DNA of 64,000 nucleotides, taken from positions 2,027,001 through 2,091,000 of the forward strand of contig NZ_CP067134.1 in NCBI RefSeq assembly GCF_028553765.1. Direction: 5' to 3'. Position 1 is the first letter of the stretch. Each line of letters opens with the position of its first letter. This DNA comes from Paracoccus stylophorae (GTDB lineage: Bacteria; Pseudomonadota; Alphaproteobacteria; Rhodobacterales; Rhodobacteraceae). The notes below the pieces were generated by a model. The model was not told the DNA's origin and searched no databases. It worked only from the letters and a program-made list of their open reading frames with translations. The position numbers were made by a program, and so were the translations under genes. Below are positions 1 through 8,470 of the stretch, in pieces.

Positions 1-60
1 ATTGCCGTTGATCTTCTGACCCGTCCGGTCACGCCCCGCGCGTCGTTCGCGCCGGACCCT

Positions 61-1188
61 TCAATCCTCGGCCTGCGCCTCGGCGCGGCTTTTTCCCGAC
101 ACGTCCAGCGCCAGGGTCGCGGCCATGAACGCATCCAGCGCCCCGTCCAGCACGCCCTGCGTGTCGCTGGTTTCCTCGCCGGTGCGCAGGTCCTTCACCA
201 TCTGATAGGGATGCAGCACATAGGACCGGATCTGGTTGCCCCAGCCGGCATCGCCCTTGGCGGCGTGCTGGGCGTTGATCTCGGCATGGCGGCGGTCCAG
301 TTCCATCTGGTAGAGGCGCGATTTCAGCGCCGCCATCGCGTTCGCGCGGTTCTGGTGTTGCGATTTTTCCGAACTGGTCACGACGATCCCGGTCGGCAGG
401 TGGGTGATCCGCACCGCCGAATCGGTGGTGTTGACGTGCTGGCCACCCGCGCCCGATGACCGATAGGTGTCGATCCGGATCTCGTTGTCGGGCACGGTGA
501 TCTCGATATTCTCGTCCACCACCGGATAGACCCAGACGGACGAGAACGAGGTATGGCGTCGCGCCGCGCTGTCATAGGGGCTGATCCGGACCAGCCGGTG
601 CACCCCGCTTTCCGATTTCAGCCAGCCATAGGCGTTGTGCCCGCCGATGCGATAGACGGCGCTGCGGATCCCCGCCTCTTCGCCCGCGGTTTCGCTGATC
701 AGTTCGACCTCGTATCCCTTCTTCTCGGCCCAGCGCACATACATCCGCGCCAGCATCGCGGCCCAGTCGCAGCTTTCGGTGCCGCCCGCGCCCGCATGGA
801 TTTCCAGGAACGTGTCGTTGGCGTCCGCCTCGCCGTTCAGCAGCGCCTCAAGCTCCTTCTGCCGCGCCATCTCGGACAGCGATTTCAGGTTGCCCTCGGC
901 CTCGGCTACCAGATCGGCATCGCCCTCTTCCTCGGCCAGTTCGACCATCTCGGCATTGGCGTTCAGATCGGCCTCGATCCGTCGATAGGTCTCGATCGCG
1001 TCCAGCAGCGCCTGTCTGTCGCGCATCAGCTTTTGCGCACGCACCGGGTCGGACCACAGATCGCCATCCTCGATCATCGCGTTCATCTCTTCCAGACGAT
1101 GCGGCGCGGTCTGCCAGTCCATGCGCTGCCCCAGCAGGGACAGCGATTTGCGAATGGACTCGATCGTGGACTGCGTCTCGGCACGCAT
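61..1188 (-). CDS. prfB: Peptide chain release factor 2
   Basis: Class I release factor that recognises UGA/UAA stop codons and triggers peptide release on the ribosome. The product is 375 residues, close to the family norm. The GGQ catalytic motif lies near residue 247 (GAGGQHVNTTDSAVRI). The stop-codon recognition tripeptide near residue 204 reads SPY rather than the classical SPF (RISPYDSAARRHTSF). The start at 1188 was chosen by homology (MRAETQSTIESIRKSL) and has AAGGA about 7 bases upstream; the frame stays open further upstream. The coding sequence is continuous, so the programmed +1 frameshift found in many prfB genes is absent. Identity is very confident. Confidence 0.97.
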   Translation of the reverse strand: MRAETQSTIESIRKSLSLLGQRMDWQTAPHRLEEMNAMIEDGDLWSDPVRAQKLMRDRQALLDAIETYRRIEADLNANAEMVELAEEEGDADLVAEAEGNLKSLSEMARQKELEALLNGEADANDTFLEIHAGAGGTESCDWAAMLARMYVRWAEKKGYEVELISETAGEEAGIRSAVYRIGGHNAYGWLKSESGVHRLVRISPYDSAARRHTSFSSVWVYPVVDENIEITVPDNEIRIDTYRSSGAGGQHVNTTDSAVRITHLPTGIVVTSSEKSQHQNRANAMAALKSRLYQMELDRRHAEINAQHAAKGDAGWGNQIRSYVLHPYQMVKDLRTGEETSDTQGVLDGALDAFMAATLALDVSGKSRAEAQAED

Positions 1189-1360
1189 GGCGGATTCCTT
1201 GTCAATTTCAGAGGCGACAGATAACGCGCACCAGCCCCGCGAACAAGAGAGGGTCGGCGCGGCCCCGTCCCGCCCTGCCCGCCACGCGCCCCGCAACCCG
1301 CGGCCGGTATCGCGCGTTGGCCCGCCACCTGCCGATCCAGCAAGCGGAACACGACCGACC

Positions 1361-1903
1361 ATGACCATCCTGACCGACGCCTTCGCCGATCTTTTCGGTT
1401 CGCTGCAATCCATGTCGTTCATCGCCGTTCTGGCGCGGCTGATCCTGGCCCTGGTTCTCGGTGCGATGATCGGGTGGGAACGCGAGGTGAAATCGCGCGC
1501 CGCCGGGCTGCGCACCCACATGCTGATCGCGCTGGCGGCGGCGATGTTCACCATCGTTGCGATGGAGTTGACGCATTTCCCCACCGACCGCCCCGACACG
1601 CTGCGCATCGACCCGCTGCGCCTGATCGAGGCGGTGACGGCGGGCGTGGCCTTCCTCGCCGCAGGATCGATCATCACCAGCGGCGGAAATGTCCGCGGCG
1701 TCACCACCGGCGCCTCCATGTGGCTGTCGGGCGCGATCGGGCTGGCCTGCGGCACCGGCAGCGGCGTTCTGGCGGCGATGGGCACAGCCCTTGCGCTGAT
1801 CATCCTGTGGATCATCCGCATGACGATCAAGCCCCTGGCCCATCGCGACAGCCAGCCGGACCGGCAGGATCCTGCGCACCAGGGTAACGAAGCGCGCGAT
1901 TGA
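1361..1903 (+). CDS. MgtC/SapB-family membrane protein
   Basis: Integral inner-membrane protein of 180 residues with about five hydrophobic segments (roughly residues 15-40, 48-68, 88-110 and 118-160). It carries the family signature GWERE after the first helix, then the AAGLRTHML segment. MgtC relatives are linked to growth in low magnesium and to modulation of ATP synthase, but the biochemical role is unsettled and cannot be read from sequence. It is divergent from prfB. The start is the first ATG before the conserved hydrophobic region, and its ribosome-binding site is weak. The C-terminal tail of about 20 residues is polar. Confidence 0.85.
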   Translation: MTILTDAFADLFGSLQSMSFIAVLARLILALVLGAMIGWEREVKSRAAGLRTHMLIALAAAMFTIVAMELTHFPTDRPDTLRIDPLRLIEAVTAGVAFLAAGSIITSGGNVRGVTTGASMWLSGAIGLACGTGSGVLAAMGTALALIILWIIRMTIKPLAHRDSQPDRQDPAHQGNEARD

Positions 1904-1950
1904 CCGGCAGATCGGCTAGACTGGTGCCTGCACAAGACACGGAGGACGCC

Positions 1951-2424
1951 ATGAAACGCCGCCATCTGATCCTGCCCGCCCTTTGCGCCGCACTTGCCGC
2001 CTGCGCCCCTGCCGGAACCACCACGACCCAGACCGCGACCGGCTGGCCCATCGCGCCGCGCGTCAATCCCGACGACTACATGATGCGCGACGCCGCCTCG
2101 CTTGGCCTGACCGGGGCCGAGATCCTGCCCGAAGCCGCCGCGGCGATCCGCACCCGGCTAGCGGGCGAACCGGCGGCCGAAGGCAATGCCGCGGACACGG
2201 TCAACGCCTATGATGCGGGCGACGGGACCGGGGCGGTGGTGCTGACACGATCCGGGCTGCCGGACGATTCGATCCGGGCCGAACAGCACGTGGTCGAATT
2301 CCAGCTGCGCCCCGATCCCCAGGTCGAAGGCCGCGTGCTTGCGGTGCCGCAGGCTTACGGGATGCGCCAGCAATGCTATCGCGCCGCCGATCCCGATGCC
2401 TGGACCAATCAGCCCTGCCCGTAA
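1951..2424 (+). CDS. Putative lipoprotein, unknown function
   Basis: A 157-residue exported protein. It begins with a short basic N-terminus, a hydrophobic core and a lipobox (LAAC) with the probable lipidated cysteine at residue 18, followed by a Thr-rich linker. The start at 1951 has GGAGG five bases upstream. The mature part is acidic, with two cysteines near the C-terminus (QQCY and QPCP) that could form a disulfide. I recognise no domain. It follows the MgtC-like gene on the same strand by 47 bases and could be cotranscribed with it. The function is unknown. Confidence 0.75.
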   Translation: MKRRHLILPALCAALAACAPAGTTTTQTATGWPIAPRVNPDDYMMRDAASLGLTGAEILPEAAAAIRTRLAGEPAAEGNAADTVNAYDAGDGTGAVVLTRSGLPDDSIRAEQHVVEFQLRPDPQVEGRVLAVPQAYGMRQQCYRAADPDAWTNQPCP

Positions 2425-2449
2425 GGCACAAGGCACTGCCCCTCGCCCT

Positions 2450-2500
2450 CTTGTCCAAATACCTCGGGGGAGTCGCGCAGCGACGGGGGCAGCGCCCCCT
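2450..2500. repeat. Intergenic element with tandem hairpins
   Basis: Lies between the convergent lipoprotein and mrcA genes. It starts with CTTGTCCAAATACC (2450-2463) and is followed by two small perfect hairpins: GTCGC-GCA-GCGAC (2472-2484) and GGGGGC-AGC-GCCCCC (2485-2499). No U-tract follows on either strand, so termination activity is only a guess. The first 13 bases recur in inverted orientation at 30489-30503, and a degenerate relative occurs at 55867-55886. Confidence 0.5.
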
Positions 2501-2556
2501 GATCCATCTCTTGCGGTCGGGCCACCGGCCCGGCCGCGCCGCTTTCATGCCCATTC

Positions 2557-5109
2557 TCAGTAAAGACCGCCCGACGACATGGTGCCGAAATCGGTGCGCT
2601 TGGGGATCACCTTGCGCTTGCCGGTCGAGGTGGTGATCGAGGTCGCCCCGCCCGAGGCCGATCCCGCCTTCCACGGCAACACCACCTCGCCATCGTCGAA
2701 GCCCGACACGACATAGGGCGACAGCCAGTCCGGGTCGGTGCCGTCGCGGAAATATTCCGCGATCACGTTGGCGCCGGTCGCGTTGTCGTCCAGCCGCTGC
2801 CCGGTGATCCGGTCGATCTTCACCCAGTGGCCGCCCGGCGGCACCCGGAACTCGGACCCGCCATATTCGGCCACCGCCTTGCGCATGAAGGCGTTGAAGA
2901 CCGGAACGCACAGCGTGCCGCCATAGGCGTTCGACCCCAGCGTGCGCGGCTGGTCATAGCCCAGATAGCAGCCGGCGACGATGTTCGAGGAAAACCCGAT
3001 GAACCACACGTCCTTGGCGTCGTTGGTCGTGCCGGTCTTGCCGGCGATGGGGACCGGCAGGTTCACGCTCTTGCCCGATCCGCGCTTGACCACGCCCTCC
3101 ATCATCGAGGTCAGCTGATAGGCGGTCACCGCATCCATCACCCTTTCGCGGTTGCTGTCGATCACCGGGCCCTGCCCCGCCGGCAGCGCCTGCATGCCGC
3201 AGGTCTCGCACACCCGCCGGTCGTGGCGATAGACGGTGCGGCCGCGCCGGTCCTGCACCCGGTCGACCAGCGTGGGTTCCACCCGCTCGCCGCCATTGGC
3301 GAACATGGCATAGGCCGCCACCATCTTGAACAAAGTCGTTTCCTGCGCCCCCAGCGCGTTGGCCAGGAACGGCTTCAACTGGTCATAGGCGCCGAATTTC
3401 TCGGCATACTGGGCCACCGTCTCCATGCCGATATCCTGCGCGATGCGGATCGTCATCAGGTTGCGCGACTGTTCGATCCCGGTGCGCAGGGGCGTCGGCC
3501 CGTAATGGCGGCCGCCGGCATTCTTCGGCTCCCACAGCCCGAAAGGGGTGTTCAGACGGATCGGTTCGTCCACGACGATGGTGGCGGGGGTATAGCTGTT
3601 GTCCAGCGCGGCGGCATAGACAAAGGGCTTGAAGGCCGATCCGGGCTGGCGCATCGCCTGCGTCGCGCGGTTGAAGACCGAGGATTGATAGGAAAACCCG
3701 CCCTGCATCGCCATCACGCGGCCGGTATTGACGTCCATCGCCATGAACCCGCCCTGCACCTGCGGCACCTGCCGCAGGGTCCAGCGGATGAAGCTGCCGT
3801 CGCTGTCGCTGGTCATGGCGCGCACCAGCACCACGTCGCCCACCGACAGCAGATCGCCGGCCACGCGCGCCCGCGCCTCCAGCCGGCCGGTGTCGCGGTT
3901 CAGGGGGCGCGCCCATTGCACGTCGGCGGCCGGGATCCAGTGGCCGTCGCCATCCTCCTCGATCCCCTCGATGCCGATGCGCGCATCCTGATCGCCCAGT
4001 TGCAGCACGACCGCCGGATACCAGCCCGGAATGTCGCGCGGCACGCGCGTCTCATACAGCGCGCCGCGCCATTCCGCCTCGTCGTCCAGCCTGTCGGCGG
4101 CGATCGTCTCGCCGGTGCCGCGCCAGACGCCGCGGCCGCGGTCGTAATCCTCCAGCGCGTCGCGCAGCGCGTTGGCGGCGGCATCCTGAAGATCGGGCTC
4201 GACCGTGGCGCGGATGGTCAGCCCGCCGCCAAAGAACTCCTCGTGGCCGAACTCGCGGCTCAGCTGCCGCCGGATCTCGTCGGTGAAATAATCGCGCGGC
4301 GGCATCTGGCTGTTGAACGAGGGATAGTCGCCGTTCTGCACCGTCTTCAGCGGCAGCCTGGCCTCGGCCTCGTAGGTGGCCTGATCGACATAGCCGTTCT
4401 GCCACATCTCGCGCAGGACATAGTTGCGCCGCTCGGTCACCCGTTCCTTGGCCCGGACCGGGTGATAGCGGCCCGGCGCCTGCGGCATCGCGGCCAGCAT
4501 CGCCGCCTCGTGCGGGGCCAGTTCGGCCAGCGACTTGTTGAAATAGGTCTGCGCGGCGGCGGCCACGCCAAAGCTGTTCTGGCCCAGGAAAATCTCGTTC
4601 AGATACAGTTCCAGGATCTGGTCCTTCGACAGCGACCGTTCCAGCCGCGAGGCCAGGATCAGTTCCTTGACCTTGCGTTCGACGCTGCGATCCGAGGACA
4701 GCAGAAAGTTCTTCATCACCTGCTGCGTGATGGTCGAGGCGCCGCGAACCGTGCTGCCGCCGGTCGCCGCGGCCTGATAGGCGGCACCCAGGATGCCGCG
4801 CAGATCATAGCCCGGATGGGTGTAGAAATTCTTGTCCTCGGCGCTGATGAAGGCTTCCTTCACCAGGTCGGGAACCTCCTCGATGGGCACGAACAGGCGC
4901 CGTTCCTCGGCGAATTCGTCGATCAGGCGGCCTTCGCCGGAATAGATGCGGCTGATCGTCTTGGGGGTGTATTGGGCCAGCGTCTCGTGGCTGGGCAGGT
5001 CGCGCGAATAGACCCAGAAGATGCCGCCGATGGTCAGCGCCGCAAAGAACGCCGCCGTCACCACCCAGGAAAAGATCGCACCGAAGAATGACAGGATGCC
5101 GCGCAGCAC
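2557..5109 (-). CDS. mrcA: Penicillin-binding protein 1A
   Basis: Bifunctional peptidoglycan synthase of 850 residues, anchored in the inner membrane by a single N-terminal helix (about residues 8-30). The glycosyltransferase domain contains AFISAEDKNFYTHPGYD. The transpeptidase domain has the SxxK serine in GSAFKPFVY (about residue 490), the SRN motif, and AGKTGTTNDAKDVWF near residue 690. A GTG start at 5109 is preferred because it gives the expected short cytoplasmic tail and has AAAGG upstream; upstream reading into the amiC intergenic stretch lacks homology. It lies downstream of amiC on the same strand, forming a cell-wall pair. Very confident. Confidence 0.95.
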   Translation of the reverse strand: MLRGILSFFGAIFSWVVTAAFFAALTIGGIFWVYSRDLPSHETLAQYTPKTISRIYSGEGRLIDEFAEERRLFVPIEEVPDLVKEAFISAEDKNFYTHPGYDLRGILGAAYQAAATGGSTVRGASTITQQVMKNFLLSSDRSVERKVKELILASRLERSLSKDQILELYLNEIFLGQNSFGVAAAAQTYFNKSLAELAPHEAAMLAAMPQAPGRYHPVRAKERVTERRNYVLREMWQNGYVDQATYEAEARLPLKTVQNGDYPSFNSQMPPRDYFTDEIRRQLSREFGHEEFFGGGLTIRATVEPDLQDAAANALRDALEDYDRGRGVWRGTGETIAADRLDDEAEWRGALYETRVPRDIPGWYPAVVLQLGDQDARIGIEGIEEDGDGHWIPAADVQWARPLNRDTGRLEARARVAGDLLSVGDVVLVRAMTSDSDGSFIRWTLRQVPQVQGGFMAMDVNTGRVMAMQGGFSYQSSVFNRATQAMRQPGSAFKPFVYAAALDNSYTPATIVVDEPIRLNTPFGLWEPKNAGGRHYGPTPLRTGIEQSRNLMTIRIAQDIGMETVAQYAEKFGAYDQLKPFLANALGAQETTLFKMVAAYAMFANGGERVEPTLVDRVQDRRGRTVYRHDRRVCETCGMQALPAGQGPVIDSNRERVMDAVTAYQLTSMMEGVVKRGSGKSVNLPVPIAGKTGTTNDAKDVWFIGFSSNIVAGCYLGYDQPRTLGSNAYGGTLCVPVFNAFMRKAVAEYGGSEFRVPPGGHWVKIDRITGQRLDDNATGANVIAEYFRDGTDPDWLSPYVVSGFDDGEVVLPWKAGSASGGATSITTSTGKRKVIPKRTDFGTMSSGGLY

Positions 5110-5201
5110 GTGAGATGGCCTTTCGTTCCGCTTTTTCCGTCTATAGCGGCGCGCCTTCGACGGGTCAAAACAACACTGGTCCCTCACGGAACCGTGCGCC
5201 G

Positions 5202-6419
5202 TCAGTGGCGCAGCATCGCCGAGCGTGCCCGGTCGTCGCGCGCCCAGCCGGTGATCGCGTCGGCCACCACCTCGACCATGCGCGCCCGCCATGACGGATC
5301 GGTCAGATTGGCCCGGTCGCTGTCGTCCGAGATGAAGCCCAATTCCAGCAGCGCCGAGGGGATGTCGGGCGATTTCAGCACCGAAAACGCCGCCCCCTTC
5401 ACCGGCCGCCCATGCATCCCGATCCCCATCAGCGCCATGCGCGATGTCAGCCAGCGGGCGAAATTCTCGGATCGCGGCTGCGTGTCGGTGCGGGCGAAGT
5501 CCATCAGCGTGTCGGCCAGCGCGTCGTCCTGCCCCGCCAGATCGACGCCGGCCACCAGATCGTCGCGGTCGTGGCGCATCGCCAGTTGCCGCGCCGCACG
5601 CCCGTCCGAGGCCGGGTTCCACAGATAGACGGTGGCCCCCGCCGCCTGCCCCTGCGGCAGTGCATCGGCGTGCAGCGACAGGAACAGCTGCGCCCCGGCC
5701 GCGCGCGCGCGGGTCATCCGTTCCTCAAGCCGCACGAAACTGTCATCCTCGCGCGTCATCGCCACCTCGACGCCGCGGGCCTGCAACGCCGCGCGCAGAT
5801 CGTGGGCGAAGGACAGGACCAGATCCGCCTCGCTTGCGCTGCCCGCCTGCGCGCCGGGGTCGATCCCGCCATGGCCCGGGTCCAGCGCGACGACCAGCTT
5901 CTCCGGCGGCGCGGCGGGCGCAAATTCGGCCGGCGGCGGCAGGTCGCGCAGGGCGGTCGCGGCACTGGGCCGGGGGGCGAAATCGGCCTCGTCGACCGGG
6001 TGCAGGGCGATTGTGATCTGCGGCTGCGGCGCGGTCGTGCGCTGCCCCGCGCTTTGGACGCGATAGGGGCCGGGCAGTTCGATCACCACCCGCGACCAGC
6101 CGCGCCGGTAATGGCCCCAGCGGATCGCCGGAACCAGATCGGCCCCGAACAGATCGTCGGGCCGGCTGCCGGCGAAATCGACGCCCTGAAGATCGACGAT
6201 CAGCCGGATCGGATCGCCGACCAGATAGACGCGATAGGGCACCGCCCGCGTCAGCGTCAGCCGCAATTCCATCGGCGGCGGCCCGCCCCAGCCCAGCAGC
6301 TTCCCGCGCCCGGTCACGGTCAGCGACGACGCGCCGGGCTGCAATGTCGCAGGCTCTTGCGCGGCGGCAAGCCCGGGCCAGACCAGCAGCAGCGCGAAAA
6401 TCAGCGCCAGCCGTGTCAT
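5202..6419 (-). CDS. amiC: N-acetylmuramoyl-L-alanine amidase
   Basis: Periplasmic zinc amidase that cleaves the amide bond between MurNAc and the stem peptide, probably during cell separation. The 405-residue protein has a signal peptide (MTRLALIFALLLVWPGLAAA), an AMIN-like beta domain (about residues 25-140) and an Amidase_3 catalytic domain beginning at VVALDPGHGGIDPGAQ, which holds the first zinc histidine. LSLHADAL supplies another metal ligand, and the conserved glutamate lies in ALLELGFISD. The start overlaps the stop of the upstream aminotransferase by four bases (ATGA), suggesting translational coupling. The symbol amiC is by family resemblance. Confidence 0.92.
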   Translation of the reverse strand: MTRLALIFALLLVWPGLAAAQEPATLQPGASSLTVTGRGKLLGWGGPPPMELRLTLTRAVPYRVYLVGDPIRLIVDLQGVDFAGSRPDDLFGADLVPAIRWGHYRRGWSRVVIELPGPYRVQSAGQRTTAPQPQITIALHPVDEADFAPRPSAATALRDLPPPAEFAPAAPPEKLVVALDPGHGGIDPGAQAGSASEADLVLSFAHDLRAALQARGVEVAMTREDDSFVRLEERMTRARAAGAQLFLSLHADALPQGQAAGATVYLWNPASDGRAARQLAMRHDRDDLVAGVDLAGQDDALADTLMDFARTDTQPRSENFARWLTSRMALMGIGMHGRPVKGAAFSVLKSPDIPSALLELGFISDDSDRANLTDPSWRARMVEVVADAITGWARDDRARSAMLRH

Positions 6420-7549
6420 CTGCTTTCCATGAACGCGGCCAGACGGCGCAGCCCTTCGGCGATATCCTCGGTCGCGCGGGCATAGCTGAAGCGCAGGGTC
6501 CGGGCGCCGCGGTCGGGGTCGAAATCCAGCCCCGGCGTCACGGCCACCCCGGCCTTGTCCAGAATGTCCGCGGCCAGTTGCAGGGAATTGTCGGTCAAAT
6601 CCGAGACATCGGCATAGATATAGAACGCCCCTTCGGGCGGCGCGATCCGGGTGAAGCCGGCCTTGGGCAACCCGTCCAGCATCAGGCGCCTGTTTTCGGC
6701 ATAGACGGCCAGGTTTTCGTCGGCCTCGTCCATGCAGTCCAGCGCGGCCAGCGCCGCGACCTGGCTGGCATGGGGCGGGCAGATGAACATGTTCTGGGCC
6801 AGCCGCTCGACCGTGCGCAGATGGGTTTCGGGCACGACCATCCAGCCGACCCGCCAGCCGGTCATGGAAAAGTATTTGCTGAAAGAGTTTATGACGAAAA
6901 CATCATCCGTCACCTCAAGCGCGGAATGGCAGCGGTCGCCATAGGACAGCCCGTGATAGATCTCGTCCGAGATGACGGCCATGTTCCGCTCCGCGGCCGC
7001 CTGCGTCAGCGCCCGCAGTTCGTCCAGACGCAGCACGGTTCCCGACGGGTTGCCGGGCGAGGCCAGGATCAGCCCCTGCGCCTTTGGCAGATCCTGCGGG
7101 CGCGGCTGATAGCGGTCTTCGGGCCGGGTCGCGATACCCACAGGTTCCAGCGACATGGCCCGCAGGATCTGGCGATAGCTGGGATAGCCGGGCAGGCCCA
7201 TCGCCACCCGCTCGCCCGCATCGAACAGGGCCGAAAACGCCAGGATGAACGCGCCGCTGCTGCCGGGGGTGACGACGACGCGCGCCGGGTCCAGATCGAT
7301 CCCGTACCAGCGGCGGTAAAGACCCGCGATCCCCTGCCGCAGCCGGGGCAGCCCCAGCGCGACGGTATAGCCCAGGGGCTGCGACAGCGCGCGGGCCAGC
7401 GCCGTGCGCGCGCCCTGCGGTGCGGGCGTGCCGGGTTGCCCGACCTCCATGTGGATGATGTGGCGTCCCGCCGCCTCGGCGCGGGCGGCCGCCTGCATCA
7501 CATCCATGACGATGAACGGATCGACCTGTCCGCGAACGGATTCTCGCAT
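6416..7549 (-). CDS. Class I/II pyridoxal-phosphate aminotransferase
   Basis: Fold-type I PLP enzyme of 377 residues, probably transferring amino groups between amino acids and 2-oxo acids. The PLP-binding lysine lies in SFSKYFSMTGWRVGW near residue 225. Upstream are the N-terminal EVGQPGTPAPQG segment, the substrate loop LGYTVALGLPRLR, and SPGNPSGTVL. The substrate cannot be assigned from sequence. The start at 7549 has AAGG about eight bases upstream. It overlaps amiC by four bases, so the two are likely cotranscribed although their functions look unrelated. Confidence 0.9.
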   Translation of the reverse strand: MRESVRGQVDPFIVMDVMQAAARAEAAGRHIIHMEVGQPGTPAPQGARTALARALSQPLGYTVALGLPRLRQGIAGLYRRWYGIDLDPARVVVTPGSSGAFILAFSALFDAGERVAMGLPGYPSYRQILRAMSLEPVGIATRPEDRYQPRPQDLPKAQGLILASPGNPSGTVLRLDELRALTQAAAERNMAVISDEIYHGLSYGDRCHSALEVTDDVFVINSFSKYFSMTGWRVGWMVVPETHLRTVERLAQNMFICPPHASQVAALAALDCMDEADENLAVYAENRRLMLDGLPKAGFTRIAPPEGAFYIYADVSDLTDNSLQLAADILDKAGVAVTPGLDFDPDRGARTLRFSYARATEDIAEGLRRLAAFMESR

Positions 7550-7698
7550 TGCTCGTGCCTTCGGTGTTTTTTTCCGTCATATCGCGCCCGCCCCCCGGAC
7601 TAAAGCCTTTTGCGGCTTCACGCAGCCGTGTGCGCGCGATTCTTGCCAATGCCGGCCATGCGGGCCAAGTTGCGGCCGACCCATCCGAGAGGACTGCG

Positions 7699-8451
7699 AT
7701 GAAACGCCTGATCGCCGCGCTGCTTCTGACCGCGACCCCGACCTTCGCCTTCGACATCTCGGCCATGTCCGAGCAGGAGAAATCCGCCTTCGGCGATGCG
7801 GTGCGCGAATATCTGATGGCCAATCCCGAGGTGCTGATCGAATCGATCAACGTGCTTGAGGAACGGCGCGCGGCCGACGCCGCCATCAACGATCAGGAAC
7901 TTGTCGCCTCGAACCGCGACGCGATCTTCGATGACGGCCACAGCTGGATCGGGGGCAATCCCGATGGCGATCTGACCATGGTCGAATTCATCGACTATCG
8001 CTGCGGCGTCTGCCGCCAGTTCAACGACGAGGTTCACGATCTGGTCGAGGATGACGGGAATATCCGCCTGATCCTGAAGGAATTTCCGATATTGGGGCAG
8101 GACAGCGACAATTCTGCCCGCTTTGCCATCGCGGTCAAGCAGATCGCCGGCGACGCGGCCTATATGCAGGCCCATGACGCGCTGATCGCGCTGCGCGGCC
8201 CGGCCACGATCGAGGCGCTGAAGAAGATCGCGGACCGGATCGGCGTCGATGCCGATAAGGTGGTGAACACGATGAACACCGAACCTGTGACCGCCGTTCT
8301 GCGCGAAAATCACCAGCTGGCCGAACGCATGGCGATCCAGGGCACCCCGACCTTCGTGATCGGCGACGAATTGCTGCGCGGCGTCCCCGCCGCCGGGCTG
8401 ACCGCCACCGTCAGCCAGATCCGCGACACGCAGGACGCCGGCAAAGGCTGA
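7699..8451 (+). CDS. DsbA/ScsC-like periplasmic thiol oxidoreductase
   Basis: Exported thioredoxin-fold protein of 250 residues with a signal peptide ending near residue 17. It has an N-terminal helical stalk (about residues 20-75, rich in Glu and Ala). The catalytic pair is CGVC (C102 and C105) in DYRCGVCRQF, and the conserved cis-proline loop is GTPTFVIGD near residue 217. A stalk before the thioredoxin domain is typical of ScsC/Com1-type proteins, which can oligomerise and act as isomerases; that role is inferred. The start at 7699 has GAGG upstream. It is divergent from the aminotransferase gene. Confidence 0.88.
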   Translation: MKRLIAALLLTATPTFAFDISAMSEQEKSAFGDAVREYLMANPEVLIESINVLEERRAADAAINDQELVASNRDAIFDDGHSWIGGNPDGDLTMVEFIDYRCGVCRQFNDEVHDLVEDDGNIRLILKEFPILGQDSDNSARFAIAVKQIAGDAAYMQAHDALIALRGPATIEALKKIADRIGVDADKVVNTMNTEPVTAVLRENHQLAERMAIQGTPTFVIGDELLRGVPAAGLTATVSQIRDTQDAGKG

Positions 8452-8470
8452 CGCGGCTTGCGGCCGGCAG

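Noticed and set aside
1080-1190. Programmed frameshift in prfB
   Set aside because: The reading frame is continuous from the start through the GGQ motif and no shift site is needed.
2827-5091. Long open frame on the plus strand opposite mrcA
   Set aside because: It is Arg/His/Ala-rich and antisense to a well-supported enzyme; long antisense frames arise easily in GC-rich DNA. The same applies to the plus-strand frames opposite the RND transporter (44701-47889) and nrdJ (57136-59886).
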